Below, piece by piece: positions 38,301 through 50,300 of a stretch of DNA of 64,000 bases (its first letter is position 1; each line of letters opens with the position of its first letter). The stretch lies in NCBI GenBank assembly GCA_008933995.1, contig WARS01000054.1, forward strand, positions 1,240,001 to 1,304,000, written 5' to 3'. The position numbers and the translations under genes are program-made. The stretch comes from Datnioides undecimradiatus. Lineage: Eukaryota; Chordata; Actinopteri; Lobotiformes; Datnioididae. The notes under the pieces are model-generated. The model searched no databases. It was not told the origin of the DNA and saw only the letters and a list, made by a program, of their open reading frames with translations.

Positions 38301-41300
38301 TGCAGCAATGGGCTGATGATGTCTCAGACATGTTTTTGTGCCAGTGGTGACAGAATCTGCCAACAGTGTTGTTACTGCCTACTGTTTGCCAGCTCGACAT
38401 CAATTTGTGTTGTTGGGAAATTATAAAAAGTTTTAGAGGAAACATAAATTGACATTTTATCACATCTCAGAGTTATTGTTGTGAAAGTGTAGGCAAACAG
38501 CTGCTTAGTACATATTTACATATCATGGAGTTTCTGCTGAAGACAGGTGCACCGTGTTTAAGCTTTAAGAGGACCGTTAAACAAAGAATTGGAAACTGGA
38601 AATGATGTGCTTGCATATATTACTGTCTGCATAAGTGCTAGTCCATCTTTTTTGACAGTCATAGTCCTTTTTCAGTACAGCTCAATACAACTGTGCATCT
38701 TCATAACAAATAATGATCAAATCCAGTCAGTTTGAGCAAAACTTAAAACTAACGTCACCTCAGCTGTTGACCCTTACCATTCCAACTTGTTGATACCTTA
38801 GAAATGCTTCCGCACTGCTTGATTAATTACTCAGAAGCAAGCAAAATGATGTCACTGATCAGTCCATCACCTCATGAGCTGGTAAATGAGACAAACCCTA
38901 ACTAGATACAGGGTTCTAGTTACTAGATTTAGGTTTAAACTGTGGTGATTGTGGTGATAAGTTGTTGTCACTATATAGTGATATTAAAAACTGAAATACA
39001 TTGTATACATATACAATCAGCTAAGAAAAGGTTCATTGCATTCCAGATCAAAACTTCTTCACATTGGCCTCCAAATCAATAAACCTGTCTCATATTGGTC
39101 ATGAATGTTGGATATCAGCCAGGCTCTAGTTTAACAAATGACAAAGTTTCCTTAATTTGTCCTTGGATGTGTTAATAATCAACAGTCGATTAATCTTTTA
39201 ATGTTTTTTCTATGGTTTTGTGCAGCTCTTGTCTTAAAACACATGAAGAGACAAGCCATTGCCTCCACACTGCTGAGTAATACTTGAGTTAACAATGTCA
39301 CAACTTGAACATTTGGCCCACTTTGCACGAGGAAATACGAACATATATATTGTGTAAAGACACACACATACACCCTTAAAATGATCCTTGTTGCTCAGCC
39401 AAAAGCCAGCATAGTTTCTCCAACAAGAGTTAGATATGGTGGGGTTTTTTGAGGTCATGCTTAACCCAAAGCTCGGCATGCCACGCTAGGTCTTCCAGTC
39501 TTGACAACTGCGGTTTCCATTTTTCTTGCTGGTTGCTCAAATTAAACAAATTTCCTTTCTGTACCCTTACAGTTGCTGTAATTTTCAGGTGTCACAGTTG
39601 AATTAGACACACACCTGGTGCAAGTGAAATCTGTGTTTTATATTCTCTTTACCTCTTAGCTTGGTGTTCAGTCAGTGTAGCAGTGGAATCTTTTCAGTTT
39701 GTCTCAGTCTTTCACTTCCCTTTCTATATTCCTTCCCTCCTGCCCAGTCTACTTTTGCCCCATTCCTAAATAATCAGCACTTCAAAGCTGCCATTGAACA
39801 GTGTCAGCGAGCTCCCAAGCCACAGGATCTGCTGAGCCCAGCCTTACACTGGAGCTTATTCAATCCCAGCCACAGGTGCGCTGGCCTGCCAACTCCCGGA
39901 GGATGGCAGATGCTTCAAACGCACCAAAACACAACCTTCAAAAGGCTGCGTGTCATCAGCATTAATTCCTGGACACTGAGGAATCAGCAGAGTACTCTGT
40001 CATCTGAAACTGTCTTTGAGAGAGAGAGAGAGACGGGGAGAGAGACAAGTGTGGGCAGTAAAACACACACTGTCATTCATACCTTCTCATTATATCCCTG
40101 AGTCATAGAGAAACCCCGGAGTTGAGCTCACCGACACTGACATTTTCAACTGTTTGTGTGTGTGAGTTGTGATTTGGACCATATGTTTTCATTTAATGGC
40201 TTTAAGTTACCACATCGCCGTGTTTGTGTTATGTCATTTTTTTTCAAATACTTGTCTGTGTGTGAATGTCGCGGCTATGCACGCCGGGTGTGCCTTAGAC
40301 AGACCTTGAGGCCCGCACTTCTGCCTATAATTACAACTGATTCTGACACAAACTTGATGATAGATAGACATGACATCACATGACATGAAATATAAAACAG
40401 AGGAAGCACTAAAATGCCAATAAATAAGGGTTTGTATAGCTTAGTAACTCACATTCACAGGACATATAAGTTGTAGAAAAACTGCCATTACTTTCCCTTT
40501 TAATATTTATGTGAAATAAATCATAATATCATATCATGATAATCACTCAATAAACAAGACTTGGAATATAAATTATTCCCAGTTGAAGGTTATGCTAACT
40601 AGAGGAGCCAACTTTGAGTGAAATACATCAGCAAGGAAAATACTGTTATTGTTTTAAACATGCAGTATTAACATTTAGTTTAGTTAGTTAGTTAGTTTTT
40701 TGGAGTTTTCATCATCCCAAATGTTTGTAATAGTTTTCAAACCGTGATTTTAATCCAGCTAACCATCTGTCACAGGCTTCATTTGGTCACCTGTCAGGTG
40801 CATCACCATATCTCCTCTGTACGTGTGTCGCTGTTTGGCTGTTTTAGATCTTAGTGGTTTTAAATAATAAATTATAGAAGATGAAGGATGTTAGTCCTCT
40901 AGTGTCTGGATCTTAAGATGTCAGCAAAACAAGCTGAGCAAACATTAGCAGCAGCTCAACTTGCACACCTCACCGCCTCAACCTGGACGGTTTAATGTGA
41001 AACTGCTTTATTCAGCATTTTTGTCAGTTTTAAAAGTGGCAGGGATATCTGCAAAAAACTTCAAACTGCAGATATCTAATGTTAGCTTATTGCCATCTTT
41101 AGCAAATGGACCTTGATCAGCCTCCCTAGAAAGCTGTTTCCCGGAAATCACACATTTACATGTAATTAGAGCTTAAAACAAAGTACGGCTGAGCCTGATG
41201 GAAATGGCAATATAGATATTTGATCATAAAGTGTAAGAAACAACTGTCAAACTATCCAGCAACTATCCAACGGCTATCGTTGCTGAGACCTTTCACTCTT

Positions 41301-44300
41301 AATCACAAAATGTCAAAAACGTCCTCTGGGAACCATGTTTTCCATGGCATTCAGTGTAAGTGATGACTCATTTGAGTCAATAACTGAAAGCTTTCATTCG
41401 TAGTGAAATAGCAGAAATGTCAGCAGATCACCAACATTTCTCCTTTGCGGGCCATCAGTGTTTACTCCACTCATGGCAATCCATGCAACATATTTCAGTC
41501 TGGCCCAAAGTGGTGGACTGAGCAACTTATTGACCAGCATTGCCATTCCTCGAGCCCCGCTGCTCAGGTAAAAATGATCATATTCAGTGTGTACTGTCAA
41601 CATCTTCAGCCCTGTCATTACTGTATGAGAATAAGGTGGGTGTATGTGTGTGCCTGTACGTCTTTTGGCATCTATCATTATGGCATTAGTCTAAACCTTT
41701 ATTTTGGCATCAGCTGTATAAAGTAAGTGGCTAAGGCTCTTCTTTTGGTGGACTTAATGATTGTCAGACAGCTGTCGGAGACAAGCCTGTGATATGTTGC
41801 TCCGTTAATCCAGCCAAAGAAACCATTAGGACAAACACTCTCATACCAATTACTTTAAGCTATTTGGCCTGTAATACCAATTTAAAAGCTGGTAATTTAA
41901 AAAGAAGGATATATTCCTTCCATTTCAGTAAAGCTGGAGTACTGTGGTCTTTTCAGATCAGTGGTTCACGTCAGCGACAGAGCAACCTGTGCTACAGCAA
42001 GCTGCTGTTTGGGAGCAGGAGTTTAAGGCCAGGCTTGTTATGTTACAATGGTGGCAATTAAGGCTGAACAGGATCCAGGATTAATTTATTCAGAGCCCAT
42101 GCTTTGATCCCAAGCCAATTTCAGTTGAATTATAATGAGTTTAAACAATGTGTGATGCTAAAGCTATGACTAAGTAAAGCAGACCATTTTATAAGCCAGT
42201 AAACTGTAAGAAGAACAGGAAACTGTGAGTGGAAGAAGTTGCTTGAGTTTTCACTTTGGCAAAAATCGTCACCGTCAACAGCCCACATATTTTACCCAAA
42301 ATACAATAAATCACATAGAGGAACTGTAGAACACAAGAACTACTGTATCATGGTTTTCTTGGTGCGTCTCTGTCTTCTACCTGCAAGTTCTCTCCATCTC
42401 TTCCTTGTCTGGACCGCCTTGGTGGTCTAAAAGCTACAGTCCCATTAGACTTACAACTAAAGCTGTCCTGTAAACCTCTCCGGCTGCACATTTGCTGCTG
42501 CAGTTTTCCAAAGTTCTTCTGTTCTTTTTTTATCCACTTGTGCTTGAAGTGGCTCTGGCTCACTGCAGACCAGAAGCATCCCCCTGTTTCTCTGCAGAGG
42601 TATTTTGGAGGTGAATCAGGCCACGTATCTTGTACCATTGCCAGTGAATTCTGCCAGATGTGCTTGTCAGACAGCTGAACAGCTTTGGAACAACACCTCT
42701 CCCAAGCACTTTTTTGATGTCACATTTGGGGGGGTTAGTATCCAACCAAGTATCTAACCAAACCAGGCAACTCATGCTCATCGTCAGCCGTGCAGAGCTA
42801 AGGAAGGCGCAAGAGTTTGAAAACCTTTCTCACTCTCTTTCCTCATTCTTCATATGAACAGGAGCATGTCTCACTTACATTATGGTTACATCAGGCTCCA
42901 GTATTGAATGTAGGTCACCTGCGTTTTGGCACCACTCAGAACCCTGTGACACAGTGGGTGGGAATTCTCCCTCACTCACCATTTGACCATACACTTGTAT
43001 GTGTGTGTGTGTGTGTGTGTGGACTGCCTGTTTGTGTGGCGCGAGGGTCAGTTTTTGTCGTCCATGTCCTGCCGACTTCTAGAGCGGGCTTATGGCCAGC
43101 TGTTGAATTTACATGTGCACCGAGGCAACAGTCCACTTAGACAGCTCTTTGTGTTTCTCACCCTCCACGATACGTTTGGCGTCCTCCCTCCTTGGTAAAC
43201 AGAAAAGTAAAGCGTCCTCCAACTGGGGAGCAGTCACATGGTTTTTGTTTGCAGTCTTGGGTGGCAGGAGAGAGACACAGCGCACTGGGAAACGGTAAAA
43301 ATGGGCAGGACTCCAACTCTCCAACTGACGAGCGTGAGGGCAGTGTGGCTGCTCCTACGTGTTAATGTGGCCTTTGAAGCTTCTGTCTCTTCAGCCTACG
43401 TCTCCAAACTGAGCTCACCTGGAGCACTTCACCATGGGTGTTTACGTGTCATTTAAAGCTTGGTTATTCAGTTGTATTCTGTAGTTTGCATTCCCGAACC
43501 CGATGCTGCTAATTGTTTGGCTTTTTTCATCAATGTTCTTATCCATTTAGTCTTTGGGTGGCTAACGGGAGACGTGCTGTGACACGTCAGGGTTTTGAAG
43601 TTGGTGTTTGGCTGTTGAAGGGAACCTCTCCTTAACCGATGTCAGTCAGTGATTGAGACAGATCGGAGGGAGGGACGGAAGGAGAGCGATACATGAGGCA
43701 GACGGCGAGAGCCATGGGCTGTGTGGGTGTTGGGGGGTGTGTCTGGGAAATAGAGTTGTTTTAACATCAAAGATAAGCCTACTCAGGACTTCTGCAAAGA
43801 CCTCACATTAGGCTGGGGAACTCTGCACTTTATCATTGGCTCTTCCTGTTTGGCAGAAGCCTTATCCTTGAGGCTTGTGCTCAAACACTGATACACTGTT
43901 ACAAATTAGAAGTCAACATCACCTCTGGCCTCCCACATGACTCAGAGATGCAAGTCGGTGTGTGGCTCTCATCTCAGCCTCACCGTGGCCCAGTGAGTAA
44001 AAAAAGGCAACTGTGCATTTTTCCAGTGTCAGTAAAAGCAAATATGAGTTTTTATTGCACAGATGACATTAACAATGTTCCACTTACCTTATAGCTGTCT
44101 ATAACAGCAGGTTCCACAGCTTTACAAAGTGTTTCTAGCTCAGTCAACCACTTGATCAGAGTTAAATGAACATAGAACATATGCAGAAAGCTCCCGGAGC
44201 GGATGAAACTGGCTTCACTGTGTGAGAGTGTGGTGGATGTGCTGCGCTTGGAGGCAGCAGAAACAATCGCAGAACTATGGAGCTGCTTTTTCTGGGTACT

Positions 44301-47300
44301 TTCGTTAGTAAGTAAGTTATTTATTTATTAGTCATTTATTCAGTCTTTTATTTACTTTAGTTTGTCTGCGGTTTGTCTCTTGGCAGTTTGCATACAGTGG
44401 ATTTAGAGCTTTATGCCGCCAGGTGTAGCTGAAATCGAGTTAGATTAGAGGTGAGTTGCTGGTTGGAAAACCAAAACAGTGGTCCAGAGTAAAGCTGAAG
44501 AGGACTCCAGAGTTAGGTGGTATTTCTCTGTGTACCTGCTTTTTCTAATGTTCTCTTTAAATGGGTCTGAAAAGGACTTTTTAAATGATTACTCGACCAG
44601 TTCAGTACTTTCCTACTACAACATGGTCTCATGCTTGGATCAAAGTTGATGCAGCAGAACCAGAGATAGTTGTTTTGTTTTTTAATTCACACATTCCTGT
44701 TGTTTGTCAAAACCTGGTTTCTACATTGCCCATAATACCAGCTGATCTCCAGCGGTTCAGTAGGAAATCTGGCAGTGTTATGCTAGCAGAATTAGCTTCT
44801 GCTGTCATAACACTGGAGCATTACATATGAAATTTGCTGTCTCTTTTTCAGACCAAGCTACAACTGCAACACACTTGAGTGGAGAGAAAGAAAAGGAAAA
44901 TGCACCTTCAGAAGGAGAGAAGCCCACTGAGAAAGGTGAGTGTGTGTATCATTTTCCTTTACATGTGCACCGACACATTTTAATGTATGTCAGTACATTA
45001 AAATGTACAACGGGTCTAGACCTCCCACATCTATATATCTTAGCCTGAGTGACCTCAGCAGGAAAAACATGCCAGTGGCACTAAATGACTATCAGTTCAG
45101 GACGCACAGTGCGGAGCAGCGTTGCATACAAAAGGTTGACGTGCACAAGCCTGCAAGTACTGCATTCAGTTGCAATCCTGTTCTGATTTAACCTTCGGTA
45201 ATAACTAAAACACTTGTCATTGGATGACTTGAAGACTTAAGACCTGAAACAATAAGATAACTGCAGGCTAGAGCAGCTTTTGTACGACAGGCGCACGCTT
45301 CCAGCTCTGCCACAGCACCCATCACCAAGCACACGGTAGACTTCCTGCACAGACGCCTCAAGTTAAAGATTTTTTTTGTCACGATAAGAATGTTGCTCTC
45401 TTACTGCTCATACCATTTAAACTGGAACATAAGTCCCTGTCACATAAACAACATCCAACATTGTACCATATTTATGTCACGTAGACCAGGTTTTTTTGGA
45501 CTGAACATTTTGATTTGACACAGTTGCTTCGGCGGTTCTTTATAACAATGATGTTGAATTTTGTATATTTAAAGGCCCTTCTAACATACATTGTCGCTTA
45601 GCTTAAGGTTATAATGGCTGTGTTATGCTGCATTGTCTCCTTCTCCTTGTTTTATACATATAAACAATCGTGATAATTATGGCTTTGGGAAACTGATACG
45701 CTGATAGTTTTGAAACATGGGAAACACAAGGCACATGTATACAAATGGGCTTATACTGTTATTTTAACATAAAAGTATAAAGTACGCTTGTTCTGAGGAA
45801 AATGCACCCCAAGACCACTTTCAGTAATAGCACCGCTGACATTTGCTTTATTGAACCAACTCGTAAAAATATTAAGTGCACCACATATTTTTTTTTAAAA
45901 GTGCACTGTTCAAAATAAAGTCAGCTGGCAGAAATGTGTAAGTATCAGTGCAGAAGGATGTCTGGGATGATATTAATATGGTAAAGCTCATCAGGCCCTT
46001 TCCAAACACATTGCACAGTATAAAGATCATACACTGCTCTAATCTCACGCTGCCCTTACAGCATACATACAGCTTCAGTATCTGTCTGTGATTGTTTGAC
46101 TGCATGCAGCATGGACGGCGTGTTGTGTGTAAGTGGGTATTTGTGTTCACAGCTTGCCTAAGCAGGCAGATTCTGCCCCCTGAGTAAACATGGCCAGGCA
46201 CTGATAACATTCATTTGTGTACAACAAGGACACATTCACACACCGAAACACACACAAAGGCAAAGCAGCAGTGGCATGCCTGTAGTGGAATGATAACTTA
46301 TTTTGTAACTCCGGCCTTCACCGCTCACACTATCATCATAGTGTCATTCTCGGGAATTGTGGAGTGAATGGTGCAAAAAGTATGAACATGATCATAAGAA
46401 GAAAGGGTTTGTTTAGATTCCACTGGAAATGACATTTTATTCTTTTCAGAACCAGCAGAAGAAATGCTTCAAACCAAAAAACACAATTTAATTCAAGGAG
46501 GGCTGACTTTTTTTGTATTCAACTGCAGAGTCAGTTTCCAGGGCAAAAGGCGTTCTGACCCGGGTGATGCACCTGGCTCAGCGGTACCTGCTGGACCCAA
46601 TGGGCAGACAGAGGGCCGAGGAGAAGGCTTCTCAAACACAGACGAAGTCAAGACAACGTAGCCCCGCACCTGGACAAGTGTTCAGGAGTCGGACCTCGGC
46701 GTCACTAACACAAGTGCAGGTAAAGTTTGTCTGCACAGAGACCATGGGGGTGAATTTAAACATTTTCTCTGCAGCTTGTTTCTCTCTGAATCGTTGGGAA
46801 GTCCAATTGGATGTCGGAACTCTTTCTCAGAAGTTCTCAGGCCCCAATCCTCTTTTTTGGAAAATTCAGAATTTGTGTTTGTGTTGTGTTTTATAACTAT
46901 CTGCAACTTGTTTGCCTTTCAGTTTAATCTTTTGAAGTACAACTTAAATTTCAATTATTTGATTATTTACAAGTGGTGCCCACCTTCTTATAGAAGTCAC
47001 TGCAAGAAAAGGAATAATTGTATACCCTGGAAAGTGGCACTCTTCATTTAACAAACAACATTACTTCCCCGCTCTGTGTTTTTGCTGTTGTTTGCTCTCA
47101 CGTCTTGGTTTGGTGAGTCATTTCAGTTGTGCTCCACTGTGATTGGCACAGCTGCCTGGGGCCTGGCAGAGAGGATAATGATTAATCACCGCAGCTTCCA
47201 AATTATATTCCACTTAACCAACACTTGTGCCCGTACACTGCGCCCGTAAGAACAAAAATAGCAGGTGTTCTTGGTAACTCTCTCGCCGTCCTTGTGCACA

Positions 47301-50300
47301 GGACCCATCACTTTAGATTGATTTTTTTCTCTGCTGTGCCAGTACAGTAAATCCTAATGTTGATTCATATTTCAGCTGCAGTTCTCAGGGACATCGATCT
47401 CCATCGCCCGCCATCTGGAGAGCCTCTCAGATCTCCCCAAACCGTATGGAGTTTTCTTTAGCCAGTAAAAGAGTCAGAGGGAGAGCCAGCAGACTGAAAG
47501 CCACAAACAAAGGGCCAAGTGTCTGACAACTAGTTTCAGCAGCTTCATTCAGATGCCAAATCCTTCTAAGAGCAGACTGGGCAGCAAGGCTCACTAAGTT
47601 GGCATCCGATGTAAAACGCAGCAGGCCTTATCTGTATCCATGCTGTGTTGAGTTTTCATAATATTTTGTTACAAGGTTCTTCAGAACGTTTTCATTTCAA
47701 GTGTTTTTGTTCCTCCTGCCAGCGCAGCAGCAGCTACTTCTGACGGTCGAGGTCAGGTGGATAAGGTTCAAGGGAGATACGCGAGGTTCGAGCAAGAGCG
47801 CGACATCACATCAGTGTTCGCCCAGTGACGCCAAATATACTTCCATGCGATCAAGGGCAGAATCAAAGGCAGAAACAGACCTCTCTCATTAAAAAGCTTC
47901 ATTTAAAAGCTGTGGCATTTACTTTGTGAGTAACTACAAAAGGTCGCCTCTTATCTAGCAAACATGCTTATGTTCCCTCTGCCAGAGATGGTTGTTGGTG
48001 AGGGAAACTTCACTCTGGAGTCTTCTTGGAACAAATTATCTTCAGTTAACCGTCAGCACACGATATGTTCCAGTGCCATTCAGCACACTGCAGTGGTCAG
48101 GTTCAGCATCTTCACAGTTTGTAGTTCTGTTCTAATGTTTTATGTCTTCAAAGTTTGCTCCTTTAATCACTTGGTTTGTGTCACTCCTCAGTGACCCGGA
48201 GCAGCTCTGTTTATTCAAATGAGAGAAAGTGGAATTGATAGAAAATTGTTTGTCCTACCTTACCATCTGTTACAGCACATTGATACACAGCTCCAGGCAG
48301 CATCAGATAAAAAAAAAAACTTATATAAGGATGTGATTGGCGCAACACCCAGGGGATTTTTCTTTTTTTATATGAAGACATCTTGTGGCATCTTGTCACA
48401 GTAACTCGAGGTGGTTTCGTTTTGGCTAAAGATGTTCCATATTTCATCTATATTACCTTGCTCTTCCTCCCGTCATGCTATTCTCAGTTGTCTTTCACAC
48501 CTTTCATCTGCAGACTCTTGGTTTTTTTTCATATCTATTGTGCTCAGTACATTTTTAATATCTGGGTACCATTACAGGATAGTCACAGAATAATCAAGAA
48601 TAGCAAATACAGAAATGCAGTGGGTTATGTTCTTTTTCACTGGCTTTAAAGTACAGTTAAAAGTAAACCTCTCAGGTGTAGCATCAAGTGCATTTCAACA
48701 CACACACACGGATTTAAACACATCCTCCACACAATCCACTGCACTGTGTACTGTACTGATGCTTCTCTCACTCTCTCCTCGTTTACTCTTTCAGATCAGA
48801 TCCAGGAGGCGGAGCCAGCAGAAAGCGGGGATGCAGCGGCCGGCGGCGCAGGGGAGCGTTGGCGACGTCACCATGAGGGATGTGCACAGTAACTTAAAAG
48901 CTGACAGGTGGGGGACAAAGAGTAAACACAGCAATGCAAACACGACATGCCTGCACACATGCATTTCAGTGTTTCTCACAGATGACATCTGTGCATTAGG
49001 ATACTGTCTGCACGCAGGAACGGCCGACTGTGGAGCTCACAATGGAAGCTGCAGCATGTCCCTGCTAGTAGACTATGTCTCCCTTTATCTTTGTCTCTTA
49101 CATACACAGGGCGGACACAATAAATAAACCCTGGAACAATATATTGCAAATACAGTTCAGTGTACAGTGGGCTCACAGTACTCAATCTTACTCAGGAAAT
49201 AAGATGACAGGATGGCGTGATCTTTTCAATATTTCCTCTGTCAGGTCCTGTGAAGTAAGCGAAAGACAAAAGAAGGCGAGTGGGCGGTAGAAAAAGTGCA
49301 AAAGGTTGCGCTTGGAGTCATCGACCCCGTGCGTGCGCCAAGGACCCGGTGCTCTACACTCGTTTTTGCACTCGCACCATTAAAATAAAGCTCTTAGTCT
49401 CTCTATTCTTCTCCTTTTCTTCTGCGCTTGCTCAAGTCAAACACACAAAATCACTGGGACGGGATCTTTTGATTCCCACAAGCATTTGATCCTTTAATGT
49501 TTCCCCTGCGGCGATACTCATCCACTTGCAAGTTACCATTTGCATCTGCATGATTTAAGAACAAATTGGAATTTGGGATCCCTGTTTAGTCCCGAGGGTT
49601 TGTGTCAATCAGTAGGCCACCTATCATCAGACCCAATGTCAGAGCAAGAGATGTTTTTATACCTCGATGTGCATCAGATTATATTCCTCTTCGTCTGAAT
49701 AAGCTCACTCAATTAACTTCTCTTTCATGTTGTTGTTGGGAAAAGGCTCCTAGCGTATGAGATTTCCCCCAGCCGTACTTGTGCCTGCAGACAAATGGGC
49801 TTGCGCTTGCGTTAAATAAATTAACAATTTAAATCCACACGCACATTTCAACATGCATGTCCAAAAGAGCCCGTTTTAGTTTGTTTATTCCAACGGCGCG
49901 GCTTATAAATCAATGGTGGGAAAGATGAGCTATCATAATGTCGCCCTTATCCTCACACAGTGTTTGTCACCCTTTGTTTGCCCTCTAGACCGCCTCATTT
50001 GCACCTATGTGTGCGGTTGAGTGTAAGCACAGTCAGTTACTTACTGTACTCTGCATGTGACACCTGCATCTTTTCTTGAACTCTGTTTATTTATTTACCA
50101 ATTAAAAGTCCCATTGTTCCGTCATGTCTTCAGGTTCTGCTTCTTTGTAATGAAACTAGCTGGTCCTTCAGCAGCACTTAGAATTTCACAATAGTCTTCT
50201 AATCCTCTCATTGTAATGTTGTTTTTTGCCTCCGACAGGCACACGGCTCAAAACAAAAGGCCGTCACTCCTGTGTTAGTGCAAGTGTGTGTTTGCGTGCC

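Larger units (their letters stand above)
27692..44851 (+). other. intron 10 of the TBC gene, 17.2 kb
   Basis: No exon in this stretch has support from homology together with phase and splice sites. The longest open frame (39661-40101, 146 codons) has no recognised motif. The intron holds the GT arrays listed separately and several pyrimidine-rich stretches (25480-25740, 30030-30240, 34180-34720). If the gene is expressed from one promoter, the whole intron must be removed between donor GTGTGT at 27692 and the acceptor at 44851. Confidence 0.6.

Noticed and set aside
39661-40101. 146-codon open frame in intron 10
   Set aside because: No recognisable domain, no splice-linked partner, and its end is a GAGA repeat. 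Length alone is not enough.
46449-46528. Earlier acceptor that would extend TBC exon 12 upstream
   Set aside because: The added peptide is low in coding character and ends in a pyrimidine tract that serves the better acceptor at 46528.
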